Assembly: GCA_019237435.1 (NCBI GenBank)
Contig: JAFAHB010000198.1
Location: 1 to 12,436 of the forward strand
DNA from: Vulcanimicrobiota bacterium
GTDB taxonomy: Bacteria; Vulcanimicrobiota; Vulcanimicrobiia; Vulcanimicrobiales; Vulcanimicrobiaceae
DNA: 12,436 bases
Reading direction: 5' to 3'
Both the position numbers and the translations under genes were made by a program. The notes under the pieces are model-generated. The model was given only the letters and a program-made list of their open reading frames with translations. It was not told the DNA's origin and ran no database searches. Below, piece by piece: positions 6,126 through 12,436 of this stretch; positions within the stretch are counted from its first letter, which is position 1, and each line of letters begins with the position of its first letter.

Positions 6126-6865
6126 GCGTTTCATTGGCAGCCGGTTCTCGTCCGCAGGTCGAAGCGCGCGGCGTGCCTCGGCATGTCGCCATTATCATGG
6201 ACGGCAATCGGCGCTGGGCGAAGCAGCGGGGCCTGCCGGCAATCGAGGGCCACCGGCGGGGCATGATTGCGCTGCGCCGCGTAACGCGCGCCGCGAGCGA
6301 TTTGGGAGTGGAAGTTCTCACGGTCTACGGCTTCTCGACTGAAAATTGGAATCGCGATGCTCGCGAGATCTCACTGCTCTTCGAGCTTTGCGTCTACTTC
6401 GCACGCAACGAGCTCATCGAGTTGCGGCGCAACAACGTCCGTGTCCGCGTCATCGGCGATTGGGAATCTCTTCCGGGGGCGCCGCGCAGGGCTCTGGCGG
6501 AGCTTCAGGAGCAGACGTCCGAGAACACCGGGCTGCTGCTGAACTTGGCGGTCAATTATAGCTCCCACGCCGAGCTCGAGCGCGCCGTACGCGCCATCGC
6601 GCGCGACGTCGCGGCGGGCGAGCTCGATCCCGAAGGCATTGACGAATCGCTCATCGGCCGTTATCTCTACACGGCGAACCTACCCGACCTCGATCTCTTG
6701 ATTCGACCGGGCGGCGAACGCAGGCTTTCGAATTTCTTACTCTATCAAGCCGCGTATGCGGAGCTCTTCATGACCGGCGTCTATTGGCCGGACTTTTCGA
6801 AGGATGATTTCGTACGAGCGCTGACGGACTTTCAACAGCGGGAACGGCGTTTCGGCGGGACTTGA
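6122..6865 (+). CDS. uppS: Isoprenyl transferase (undecaprenyl diphosphate synthase)
   Basis: This cis-prenyltransferase condenses isopentenyl diphosphate units onto farnesyl diphosphate to make the C55 carrier for peptidoglycan and other wall polymers. The 247-residue product carries all core motifs: HVAIIMDGNRRWAKQRG (21-37, catalytic D27), EGHRRGM (42-48), YGFSTENWNR (69-78), and the diphosphate-binding LLIRPGGERRLSNFLLYQ (192-209), where R195, R201 and S203 match E. coli R194, R200 and S202. AYAELFMTGVYWPDF follows, with the metal-ligand Glu at 214. One unusual residue is P196, where the family normally has Thr (IRT-GGE/IRT-SGE). The start is GTG at 6122, coupled to the small upstream gene. 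The stop overlaps the TTG of cdsA (TTGA, 6862-6865). Confidence 0.95.
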   Translation: MSVSLAAGSRPQVEARGVPRHVAIIMDGNRRWAKQRGLPAIEGHRRGMIALRRVTRAASDLGVEVLTVYGFSTENWNRDAREISLLFELCVYFARNELIELRRNNVRVRVIGDWESLPGAPRRALAELQEQTSENTGLLLNLAVNYSSHAELERAVRAIARDVAAGELDPEGIDESLIGRYLYTANLPDLDLLIRPGGERRLSNFLLYQAAYAELFMTGVYWPDFSKDDFVRALTDFQQRERRFGGT

Positions 6866-7662
6866 CCGAACGGCGGATCGTCGTCGGTCTGATCGTGGCC
6901 GCCGTGGGCCTAGCTTCCGTTATTCTGCCGTGGACGTTTTACACGTTGATCCTAGCGATCGGCCTGGCGAGCATTTACGAGTTCAACTACCTCTGCGCGA
7001 TCAAGGGGCAGCCGCTGGAGTTTCCCGTTGCCGTTCTGGGGGTCTGCGCGTACATCGCGATGGCCGTCTTCGGCGTACTGCACAAGTGGGAAGGCGTGCT
7101 CCTTGCCGCCATCGTGATCGTCGCCTTTGCCATCGGCATGTACGGAGAACAGAAGGGGTATTTCGCACGCACCGCCTATACGCTGCTCGCCGTTCTCTAT
7201 ATCGGCAAGCTCCTAACCTACTTCGTCTTCATTCGGCAGGTCCCCGACAACGGCATGGCTTTGACGTTCTTCGTCATCGTGATCATTGCATTGACCGACA
7301 CGTTCGGAATGCTCGTTGGGACCATGCTGGGGCGCCACGGCTTAACGCGAATCTCTCCAAATAAGACCGTCGAAGGGTCCGTTGGATCGTTGGCGATCGT
7401 CACGCTCCTCGCGGCCGCTGCTGCGTGGGTGCCGGCGCTTCACGTGCAATGGTGGCAAGGCGCAGCGCTCGGGTTCGCCACGAGCATCGCCGCGCAGATC
7501 GGAGACTTAGTCGAGTCGGCCTTCAAGCGCGATGCCGGCGTGAAAGATGCCGGGGCGGCCATTGCAGGACACGGCGGCGTGCTCGACCGCTTCGATTCTT
7601 ATCTGCTCGGCGGCGTCACGTTCTTCGCAACGCTTCATCTCTTGGGACTGCTGCAGATTTAG
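6862..7662 (+). CDS. cdsA: Phosphatidate cytidylyltransferase (CDP-diacylglycerol synthase)
   Basis: This integral membrane enzyme turns phosphatidate and CTP into CDP-diacylglycerol, the precursor of the main phospholipids. The 266 residues form a chain of hydrophobic helices, beginning with VVGLIVAAVGLASVILPW. The family segments are RISPNKTVEGSVGS (about 164-177), AQIGDLVESAFKRDAGVKD and IAGHGGVLDRFDS. The CDS signature S-x-F-K-R-x4-K-D-x-G-x2-I-x2-H-G-G-x-x-D-R-x-D is present in full, except for Ala where the IPGHGG Pro (or Gly/Ser) usually stands. The start is TTG at 6862, overlapping the uppS stop. The gene ends 3 bases before dxr. Length and membrane layout are normal for the family. 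Confidence 0.95.
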   Translation: MTERRIVVGLIVAAVGLASVILPWTFYTLILAIGLASIYEFNYLCAIKGQPLEFPVAVLGVCAYIAMAVFGVLHKWEGVLLAAIVIVAFAIGMYGEQKGYFARTAYTLLAVLYIGKLLTYFVFIRQVPDNGMALTFFVIVIIALTDTFGMLVGTMLGRHGLTRISPNKTVEGSVGSLAIVTLLAAAAAWVPALHVQWWQGAALGFATSIAAQIGDLVESAFKRDAGVKDAGAAIAGHGGVLDRFDSYLLGGVTFFATLHLLGLLQI

Positions 7663-7665
7663 ATT

Positions 7666-8904
7666 ATGCGTCGGCGGCGGGTTTCAATCTTGGGGTCGAC
7701 GGGATCGATCGGCACACAGGCGCTCGACGTGATCGGGAGACATCCCGAAGAGTTCGAAGTCGTCGGCCTGGCGGCGGGACAAAACGTCGGGCTGCTGCGC
7801 GAACAGGCGCAGCGATTCGGCGCGCGAGTCGTGAGCACCGCGAATGACGGGCCGGACGGCCTGCTGCGCGTAGCGCTCGAGCATGGCCCTGACCTTCTGC
7901 TCGCGGCTACCGATGGGTCCGTGGCGTTCGACGCCGTCTTCGCCGCAGTGGAACGCGGCATCGACGTCGCGGTCGCGAACAAAGAGCTGATCGTCGCCGC
8001 GGGTGAGTTGCTCGTGGAAACGGCGCAGCGCAGCGGGTCGCGACTGCTGCCGGTTGACAGCGAGCACAGCGCGATCTTCCAGTGCCTGGTCGGTGAGGAG
8101 CTCGCGAGCGTTGCGGCGATTCTGCTTACGGCGTCCGGCGGACCATTTTGGCGCATGAGTCGCGATGAAATGGAGCGCGCCGACCTTGAGGCCGCGCTTG
8201 CGCATCCGACCTGGCGAATGGGCACAAAAAACACGATCGACTCGGCGACGATGATGAACAAAGGCCTGGAAGTGATCGAGGCAAGCCGGCTCTTCGGCGT
8301 CGAAGGGGCTCGGATACGGATCGTCGTGCATCCGCAGTCGGTTGCGCACGGTTTCGTCCTCTTTACCGACGGCAGCATGAAGTCGCAGCTTGCCGCGCCC
8401 GATATGCGGGTGCCGATCGGCTACGCACTCAGTTACCCCAAGCGATTGAAATCGCTTGGGGGCCCCAGTGCTTTGAGAGGCGCTCCGCCCTCCGTGGCTG
8501 CGCGCCCCCCGCGGGCGCAGCTTGCGGGGCCCCGTTATTTCGTCAGCGATGATGTGTTTGGCGATGATGTTTTGCAGTGGCTTGGCGCGAAGGACGGTCA
8601 AACTGCTCTCCGTTACGAGTTCGAGCGGCCCGATCCGGATCGGTTCCCTTGCGTGCGACTCGCTTACGAAGCGCTGGCCAAAGGAGGAACGCAGCCCGCC
8701 GTCCTCTCGGCTGCGAACGAAGTTGCCGTTGCCGCGTTCGTCGAAGGGAAGATCGCGTTTGGGCGCATTCCGGAGGTCGTCGAGGAAGCCATGAACCGGG
8801 TGACACCTCAAGAGCTGACCTTGCACGGGGTAAGAAAAGCCGATGAGGAGGCTCGCAAAGCCGCCGGGAACGCCGTTGAAGCCAGCGAAAGGCGCATTCC
8901 TTGA
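7666..8904 (+). CDS. dxr: 1-deoxy-D-xylulose 5-phosphate reductoisomerase with in-frame insertion
   Basis: Dxr (IspC) rearranges and reduces DXP to MEP with NADPH, the committed step of the non-mevalonate isoprenoid pathway. Motifs in the 412 residues are the NADPH site GSTGSIG (10-16), VAVANKELIV (101-110), metal ligands in VDSEHSAIFQ (D131, E133), TASGGPF, and the active-site loop HPTWRMGTKNTIDSATMMNKG (180-200, with E202). HPQS, DMRVPIGYALSYP, and the C-terminal RFPCVRLAYEAL and AANEVAVAAF follow. Between YPKRL (257-261) and LRYEFERPD (315-323) there are about 53 residues, where E. coli and Bacillus enzymes have about 14. The extra part is Gly/Pro/Ala/Arg-rich, is encoded by palindromic DNA (8436-8540) and keeps the frame. 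It lies in the linker between the catalytic and C-terminal domains, so activity is probably kept. The stop overlaps rseP (TTGA, 8901-8904). Confidence 0.94.
   Translation: MRRRRVSILGSTGSIGTQALDVIGRHPEEFEVVGLAAGQNVGLLREQAQRFGARVVSTANDGPDGLLRVALEHGPDLLLAATDGSVAFDAVFAAVERGIDVAVANKELIVAAGELLVETAQRSGSRLLPVDSEHSAIFQCLVGEELASVAAILLTASGGPFWRMSRDEMERADLEAALAHPTWRMGTKNTIDSATMMNKGLEVIEASRLFGVEGARIRIVVHPQSVAHGFVLFTDGSMKSQLAAPDMRVPIGYALSYPKRLKSLGGPSALRGAPPSVAARPPRAQLAGPRYFVSDDVFGDDVLQWLGAKDGQTALRYEFERPDPDRFPCVRLAYEALAKGGTQPAVLSAANEVAVAAFVEGKIAFGRIPEVVEEAMNRVTPQELTLHGVRKADEEARKAAGNAVEASERRIP
8436..8540 (+). repeat. Palindromic insertion element inside dxr
   Basis: This stretch of about 105 bases is unlike the flanking coding DNA. 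It opens with a nearly uninterrupted inverted repeat, CCCCAAGCGATT (8436-8447) / AATCGCTTGGGG (8450-8461). It then has two copies of the palindrome GGGGCCCC (8459-8466 and 8526-8533), which bracket an inner stem GCTGCGC (8497-8503) / GCGCAGC (8515-8521). It is read through in frame and adds a low-complexity Gly/Pro/Ala/Arg segment (about residues 258-292) to Dxr. The borders are approximate and I see no clear target-site duplication. By structure it resembles in-frame palindromic elements such as the RPEs of Rickettsia; it need not be related to them by descent. Confidence 0.65.
8545..8574 (+). repeat. 15-base tandem duplication in dxr
   Basis: The units 8545-8559 and 8560-8574 match at 12 of 15 positions and encode SDDVF and GDDVL back to back. 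They sit just downstream of the palindromic insertion, in the same enlarged linker of Dxr. Confidence 0.7.
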
Positions 8905-10034
8905 ACTTACTTGCCGTGGTCACGCTCATCGGAGTCGAAAAAGTCGTCACGTTCCTCGTGATGCTCTCCGTTTTGATCGTGCTCCACGAGCTCGGCCATT
9001 TCGCTGTGGCGCGGCGTAACGGCGTTCGCGTCAACGAGTTTGCCGTCGGCTTCGGCCCCAAACTACTCGCTTGGACCAGTCCGACAACCGGTACGATGTA
9101 TACGCTGCGACTCTTGCCGATCGGCGGATTTTGCGCGATGGAAGGCGAGGACAACCGCGTTTCCGAGGCGCAGCAGCAGCGAGACTTTCTTGCAGGCGGA
9201 GAAGTCGCCGAAAGCAACTTCCAAGCGAAGTCGCCCTGGAGACGCTTGGCGATCATTCTCGCCGGCCCGCTCGCGAACTTCGTTCTTTGCTACTTGATTC
9301 TGCTGATCGGAGCGTTTGCGTTCGGCGTTGCGGGCGACACCGCGATGCCGGTAGTCGGTGAGACGCTGCCGGGATCACCCGCAGCGATCGCCGGCATTCG
9401 ACCGGGAGACCGCATCGTTTCGATAAACGACGTGGGCATCACGTCGGGCAAGGCGCTCGTCGACACGATTCATCGCGCTCTCGGCAAGCGGCTCGATCTC
9501 GTGTACGAACGCAACGGCATCCGGACGGAAGTTTACGTAACGCCGCGCTCGTGCCCGCCACAGGTCGGAAAGAACTTCGGCTGCATCGGATTCCAACCGG
9601 TTCCGGCGTACGAGCATGTGGGCTTACTCGCTGCGTTCGCTCAAAGCGGCAACGAATTCGTGGCGATTGCGAATCAGACATTCGGCGGCGTCGCCCTGCT
9701 CGTCACGCAGTTCGCGAAGTACGCCCCGCAAATCGCCGGGCCCATCGGCATGGGCCAGGTCGCCGCGACGGTTCAAGATTGGGGATGGGGGCCGTACTTT
9801 TCGCTCGCTGCGACGATTTCGTTCGCGCTGGGCCTCTTCAATTTGTTGCCGATTCCGGCGCTCGACGGAGGACGAGCGGCGTTTATCGTCGCGGAGCTCA
9901 TACGCGGACGGCCCGTCGATCCCGAGAAGGAAGCAATGGTTCACATCGCCGGTTTTGCGGCGCTGATGGCGCTGATCATGTTGGTGGCCTTCCATGACAT
10001 CGCACGCATCGTCAGCGGCCAAGGAGTAATGTAA
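8901..10034 (+). CDS. rseP: RseP-type site-2 intramembrane zinc metalloprotease
   Basis: This M50 intramembrane protease cuts membrane-anchored substrates such as anti-sigma factors and leftover signal peptides. The 377 residues hold the zinc motif HELGH (29-33) in the first membrane helix, then FAVGFGPKL and RLLPIGGFCAMEGED. A second membrane region (LAIILAGPLANFVLCYLILL) is followed by one PDZ domain (GSPAAIAGIRPGDRIVSIND, roughly residues 150-205). The third zinc-ligand motif is NLLPIPALDGGR (Asp at 322), followed by a last membrane helix. The single PDZ is as in Gram-positive RasP, rather than the two of E. coli RseP. The start is TTG at 8901, overlapping the dxr stop, with AAAGG about 8 bases upstream. 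The substrate is unknown; no anti-sigma factor is in the window. Confidence 0.93.
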   Translation: MNLLAVVTLIGVEKVVTFLVMLSVLIVLHELGHFAVARRNGVRVNEFAVGFGPKLLAWTSPTTGTMYTLRLLPIGGFCAMEGEDNRVSEAQQQRDFLAGGEVAESNFQAKSPWRRLAIILAGPLANFVLCYLILLIGAFAFGVAGDTAMPVVGETLPGSPAAIAGIRPGDRIVSINDVGITSGKALVDTIHRALGKRLDLVYERNGIRTEVYVTPRSCPPQVGKNFGCIGFQPVPAYEHVGLLAAFAQSGNEFVAIANQTFGGVALLVTQFAKYAPQIAGPIGMGQVAATVQDWGWGPYFSLAATISFALGLFNLLPIPALDGGRAAFIVAELIRGRPVDPEKEAMVHIAGFAALMALIMLVAFHDIARIVSGQGVM

Positions 10035-10055
10035 GTTGTCCGGAGAGACGCGCTA

Positions 10056-11201
10056 GTGCTTCGCATTAGGCGCAAGAGCAAGCCGATCTTCCTGCAGAAT
10101 AAGGTTGGGAAATCGGACGCCAAGAGCGTCTGGATCGGCGGCGATCATCCGATCGTCGTTCAGTCAATGACGACGACTGACACCGCGGATGCCGACGCAA
10201 CGCTCGCGCAGATCTACGGCCTCGCGATGGAAGGGTGCGAGGTCGTTCGCGTGACGGTCAAGGATCCGCCCGACGCGGCGGGGCTGCCCGCTATCGTTCA
10301 TCGCTCGCCGGTTCCCATCGTCGCGGATATACACTTCGATCACAAGATGGCTCTGGCAGCGATCGAAGCGGGCGTTGCCAAGCTGCGATTGAATCCGGGC
10401 AATATCCGCGATCCCAAGAAAGTAGCGGAAGTCGTGGAAGCGGCCACGGCGCGCTCGATTCCGATTCGCGTAGGCGTTAACATGGGCTCGCTCGCGCCCG
10501 ATTTGGAGAGGTCGCTCGGGCACACAGCCGAGGCGATGGTGCTCTCCGGGCTCCGGCACGTGGAGCTTCTCGAAGAACACGGACACACCGACATCGCGAT
10601 CTCGCTCAAGGCTCACGACGTTGCCACGACCGTTGACGCGTATCGCCTGGCGGACAAGCGTCTGCGCGATCGAGGCACGCCGTACGCGCTTCACTTAGGC
10701 ATCACCGAAGCAGGGCTGCTCCGTGACGGAACGATCAAATCGTCGATTGGGCTGGGCATTCTGCTGTGGGAAGGCATCGGCGATACGATCCGCGTCTCGC
10801 TCGCAGCGGATCCAATTGAAGAAGTGCCGGTCTGTTGGGGAATTCTCAAGTCGCTCGGCCTACGCGAGAAGGGTTTTGAGATTACGGCGTGCCCGTCGTG
10901 CGGCCGCGCCGAGATATCGGTGCTCGAGTTGGGACGAGCCGTCGAGGCAATTGCCAAATCGTACAGCGCACCCGTGAAAGTCGCCGTTATGGGCTGCGTC
11001 GTCAATGGCCCTGGGGAATCGAAAATGGCTGATGTCGGCGTAGCGGGCGGCAAGGGTAAAGGCGCGATCTATCGCGCGGGCGAGCTCGTGGGCACCTACC
11101 CGGAGACCGAGCTGCTCGGCATGCTCCGGCTCGAGATCGAAAAGGTCATCGCGGAGAAGTACCCCGCCTATCTACCGGAGATTGGCCAGACGGCGGTATG
11201 A
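10056..11201 (+). CDS. ispG: 4-hydroxy-3-methylbut-2-en-1-yl diphosphate synthase (IspG/GcpE)
   Basis: This [4Fe-4S] enzyme makes HMBPP from MEcPP, the next-to-last step of the MEP pathway begun by Dxr upstream. The 381-residue product has the TIM-barrel part (HPIVVQSMTTTDTADADATL at 31-50, CEVVRVTV, VPIVADIHFD, KLRLNPGNI, PIRVGVNMGS) and the C-terminal cluster domain. The cluster ligands are C279 and C282 in ACPSCGR, C314 in MGCVVNGPGE, and E321. It is the short bacterial form without the extra domain of plant enzymes. The start is GTG at 10056, with GGAGAG about 10 bases upstream, 21 bases after rseP. Its stop overlaps the ATG of the next gene (ATGA, 11198-11201). Confidence 0.97.
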   Translation: MLRIRRKSKPIFLQNKVGKSDAKSVWIGGDHPIVVQSMTTTDTADADATLAQIYGLAMEGCEVVRVTVKDPPDAAGLPAIVHRSPVPIVADIHFDHKMALAAIEAGVAKLRLNPGNIRDPKKVAEVVEAATARSIPIRVGVNMGSLAPDLERSLGHTAEAMVLSGLRHVELLEEHGHTDIAISLKAHDVATTVDAYRLADKRLRDRGTPYALHLGITEAGLLRDGTIKSSIGLGILLWEGIGDTIRVSLAADPIEEVPVCWGILKSLGLREKGFEITACPSCGRAEISVLELGRAVEAIAKSYSAPVKVAVMGCVVNGPGESKMADVGVAGGKGKGAIYRAGELVGTYPETELLGMLRLEIEKVIAEKYPAYLPEIGQTAV

Positions 11202-11656
11202 TTCGTCGAATCGCAATCGTCGCCGGCGTCGCGCTCGCTGCTTCGATCGTTCTCGCCTTTTCACGTCCGATCGCGATGTTCGTCGACGGCGAGCGCGTCG
11301 ACACGGACGTTGCGCCGGTGACGACGAGCGAGAAGGTCTTCGTCCCGTTGCGATCGATAGCCGACGCGCTTGGCGCGGAAATCGAACCCAGCGCCAAGGC
11401 GGAAACAGTCGCCGTCGTTCTCGGGAGTCAATCGCTTCGAGTCCGCGTGGGCGACAACCATGCGACGCTCAACGGCATGCCGTTTACCTTGAAGCACGCG
11501 CCCTTCCGCGTTCGTGGCAGGGTCATGATTTCGCTCGATGCCGTCGCACGGGCCCTCCACGTCCATGCCAAGTACGACGCGCGAGATGCGCGCATCGAGG
11601 TTCTAACGCCCGGAATCGGCCTGGGTCCCGGCGCGCCCGCCGCCCCGGCACAATAG
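11198..11656 (+). CDS. Secreted copper amine oxidase N-terminal (stalk) domain protein
   Basis: The 152-residue product begins with a signal peptide or membrane anchor (basic MIRR, then a hydrophobic run to about residue 21). It continues with the repeat typical of the Cu_amine_oxidN1 (stalk) fold: MFVDGERV, then VFVPLRSIADALGAEIE (47-63), a strand-rich middle (VAVVLGSQSLRVRVG, ATLNGMPFTL), and VMISLDAVARALHVHAKYD (109-127). The usual second VPLR is replaced by ISLD. A Gly/Pro/Ala-rich tail ends it. This domain occurs on many secreted and cell-surface proteins; it is not a copper oxidase by itself and its role is usually unknown. The ATG overlaps the ispG stop, making it the last gene of the operon. 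The 27 bases after it (11657-11683) contain no convincing terminator hairpin. Confidence 0.85.
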   Translation: MIRRIAIVAGVALAASIVLAFSRPIAMFVDGERVDTDVAPVTTSEKVFVPLRSIADALGAEIEPSAKAETVAVVLGSQSLRVRVGDNHATLNGMPFTLKHAPFRVRGRVMISLDAVARALHVHAKYDARDARIEVLTPGIGLGPGAPAAPAQ

Positions 11657-11683
11657 CGTAAGGCCACAACTCAGGCAAGGCTA

Positions 11684-12436
11684 CTAGGCAAACTCCGTGA
11701 TGCCGGCGGGCTCCTCCACCGGCACGACTTCGGCCGGATTCGATTTTCTAAAACCGTAGGCAAAGAAGAAGACCAGACCGCAGATCAGCGCAATGCCGAA
11801 CCACGTCCAGGTCATTCGCGATAACCCGAAGACGGCCAGGAACAGCGAGCAGATGATGCCGAGGATTGGAAAGAGCGGCACGAACGGCACGCGGAAGCTG
11901 CGGGGCAGCTCCGGACGGCGCTTGCGCAAGTAGAGAACGCCTGCGCAGACCACCGAGAAGGCGATGAGCGTTCCGATGTTCACGAGATTGAGCAGATTGT
12001 TAAGCGGAACGATGAGTGCGAGTATCGCGACCGCGACGCCGGTAAGCATCGTCGTGATCAAGGGCGTCTTGAAGCGAGGATGCACCACCGCGACCGCCGG
12101 CGGCAGCATGCCGTCACGAGCCATGACGTAGAAAATTCGCGATTGTCCGAGCAGCGACGCGAGCGCAACGCTGGTCGTTCCGGCCAGTACGCCGACCGTG
12201 ATCACCCAGTTTAGCGCCGGCGTGTGCAGCGGCGCGAGCGCGTAGACCAGGGGGTTCTTGATCGGCACCTGATTCCAAGGCACGGCGCCGACGAGCACGA
12301 TGGCCGTCGCGCAATAGATGAGCGTTCCGATTGCGAGCGCGCCGATCACGCCCGCCGGGACGTCGAACTGAGGGTTCTTGCACTCTTCGGCGGTGGTCGT
12401 CGCCGTGTCGAAACCGATATAGCTGAAGAAGACGTA
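11684..12436 (-). CDS. APC-family amino acid permease, C-terminal part (runs off right edge)
   Basis: The minus-strand frame is open from the window edge (12436) to the TAG at 11686-11684, giving 250 residues of the C-terminal half of a transporter. The first visible residues, YVFFSYIGFDTATTTAEECK followed by NPQFDVPAGVIGAL, match the conserved segment of cationic/broad-range amino acid permeases (YfnA/CAT type; F.YIGFD...T.AEE..NP). Later landmarks are VLAGTTSVALASLLGQSRIFYVMARDG, PLITTM, FSVVCAGVLYLRKRRPELPR and FRVPFVPLFPILGI, then two closing membrane helices and a short acidic tail. The GTG at 12349 is only an internal codon. The gene converges on the rpsB operon, ending 27 bases from the stalk-protein gene. 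The substrate cannot be stated. Confidence 0.9.
   Translation of the reverse strand, partial: YVFFSYIGFDTATTTAEECKNPQFDVPAGVIGALAIGTLIYCATAIVLVGAVPWNQVPIKNPLVYALAPLHTPALNWVITVGVLAGTTSVALASLLGQSRIFYVMARDGMLPPAVAVVHPRFKTPLITTMLTGVAVAILALIVPLNNLLNLVNIGTLIAFSVVCAGVLYLRKRRPELPRSFRVPFVPLFPILGIICSLFLAVFGLSRMTWTWFGIALICGLVFFFAYGFRKSNPAEVVPVEEPAGITEFA

Noticed and set aside
8436..8540. CRISPR-like or IS-derived repeat in dxr
   Set aside because: There is no regular repeat-spacer pattern, no transposase and no clear target duplication; the region is a single palindromic stretch read through in frame.
7684..8826. Long antisense reading frame (380 codons) across dxr
   Set aside because: It lies wholly opposite a clear dxr gene and its translation resembles no family I know. 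Such frames are expected opposite GC-rich coding sequence.
11657..11683. Terminator between the stalk gene and the permease gene
   Set aside because: Only short 4-base complementary pieces are present and there is no T-run.

Overview
The window is GC-rich bacterial chromosome with dense, mostly overlapping genes. Nothing in it looks like a phage, plasmid or insertion sequence. The gene order rpsB-tsf-pyrH-frr-uppS-cdsA-dxr-rseP-ispG is the classic translation/envelope/isoprenoid cluster of Gram-positive and related phyla. Other pointers are a short (about 200 residue) EF-Ts, a short RmlA, a secreted copper-amine-oxidase-N (stalk) domain protein and frequent TTG/GTG starts. Together these fit an uncultivated, high-GC Terrabacteria-type lineage; Eremiobacterota (WPS-2) is my guess. 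This placement is inference, and no rRNA is present to test it.

Layout. (1) 1-133, minus: 5' part of a VOC/glyoxalase-fold protein running off the left edge. (2) 239-1257, plus: csrA and a TauE/SafE (TSUP) permease joined by an ATGA overlap. (3) 1254-3072, minus: rfbB then rfbA for dTDP-sugar synthesis, separated by a 124-base gap rich in hairpins; rfbA converges on the TSUP gene and their stop codons share one CTAG. (4) 3100-3237: a strong extended -10 promoter and a structured leader. (5) 3238-11656, plus: an eleven-gene, almost gapless operon rpsB-tsf-pyrH-frr-(67 aa small gene)-uppS-cdsA-dxr-rseP-ispG-(stalk-domain protein). (6) 11684-12436, minus: 3' part of an APC-family amino acid permease running off the right edge.

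The long operon links translation (S2, EF-Ts, RRF) and UMP supply (PyrH) to lipid-carrier and phospholipid synthesis (UppS, CdsA), two steps of the MEP isoprenoid pathway (Dxr, IspG) that feed UppS, and an envelope site-2 protease (RseP). Seven of its ten junctions overlap, two others are gaps of 3 and 12 bases and one is 21 bases, so the genes are very probably co-transcribed and translationally coupled.

Main points for a second look: an in-frame, palindrome-rich insertion of about 35 codons inside dxr; a perfect hairpin in the rpsB leader that shows an ANGGA hexaloop of the kind CsrA binds, with csrA encoded nearby; an unrecognised 67-residue gene coupled between frr and uppS; and the couplings csrA-TSUP and ispG-stalk protein. 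No clearly novel defence or mobile system is visible.
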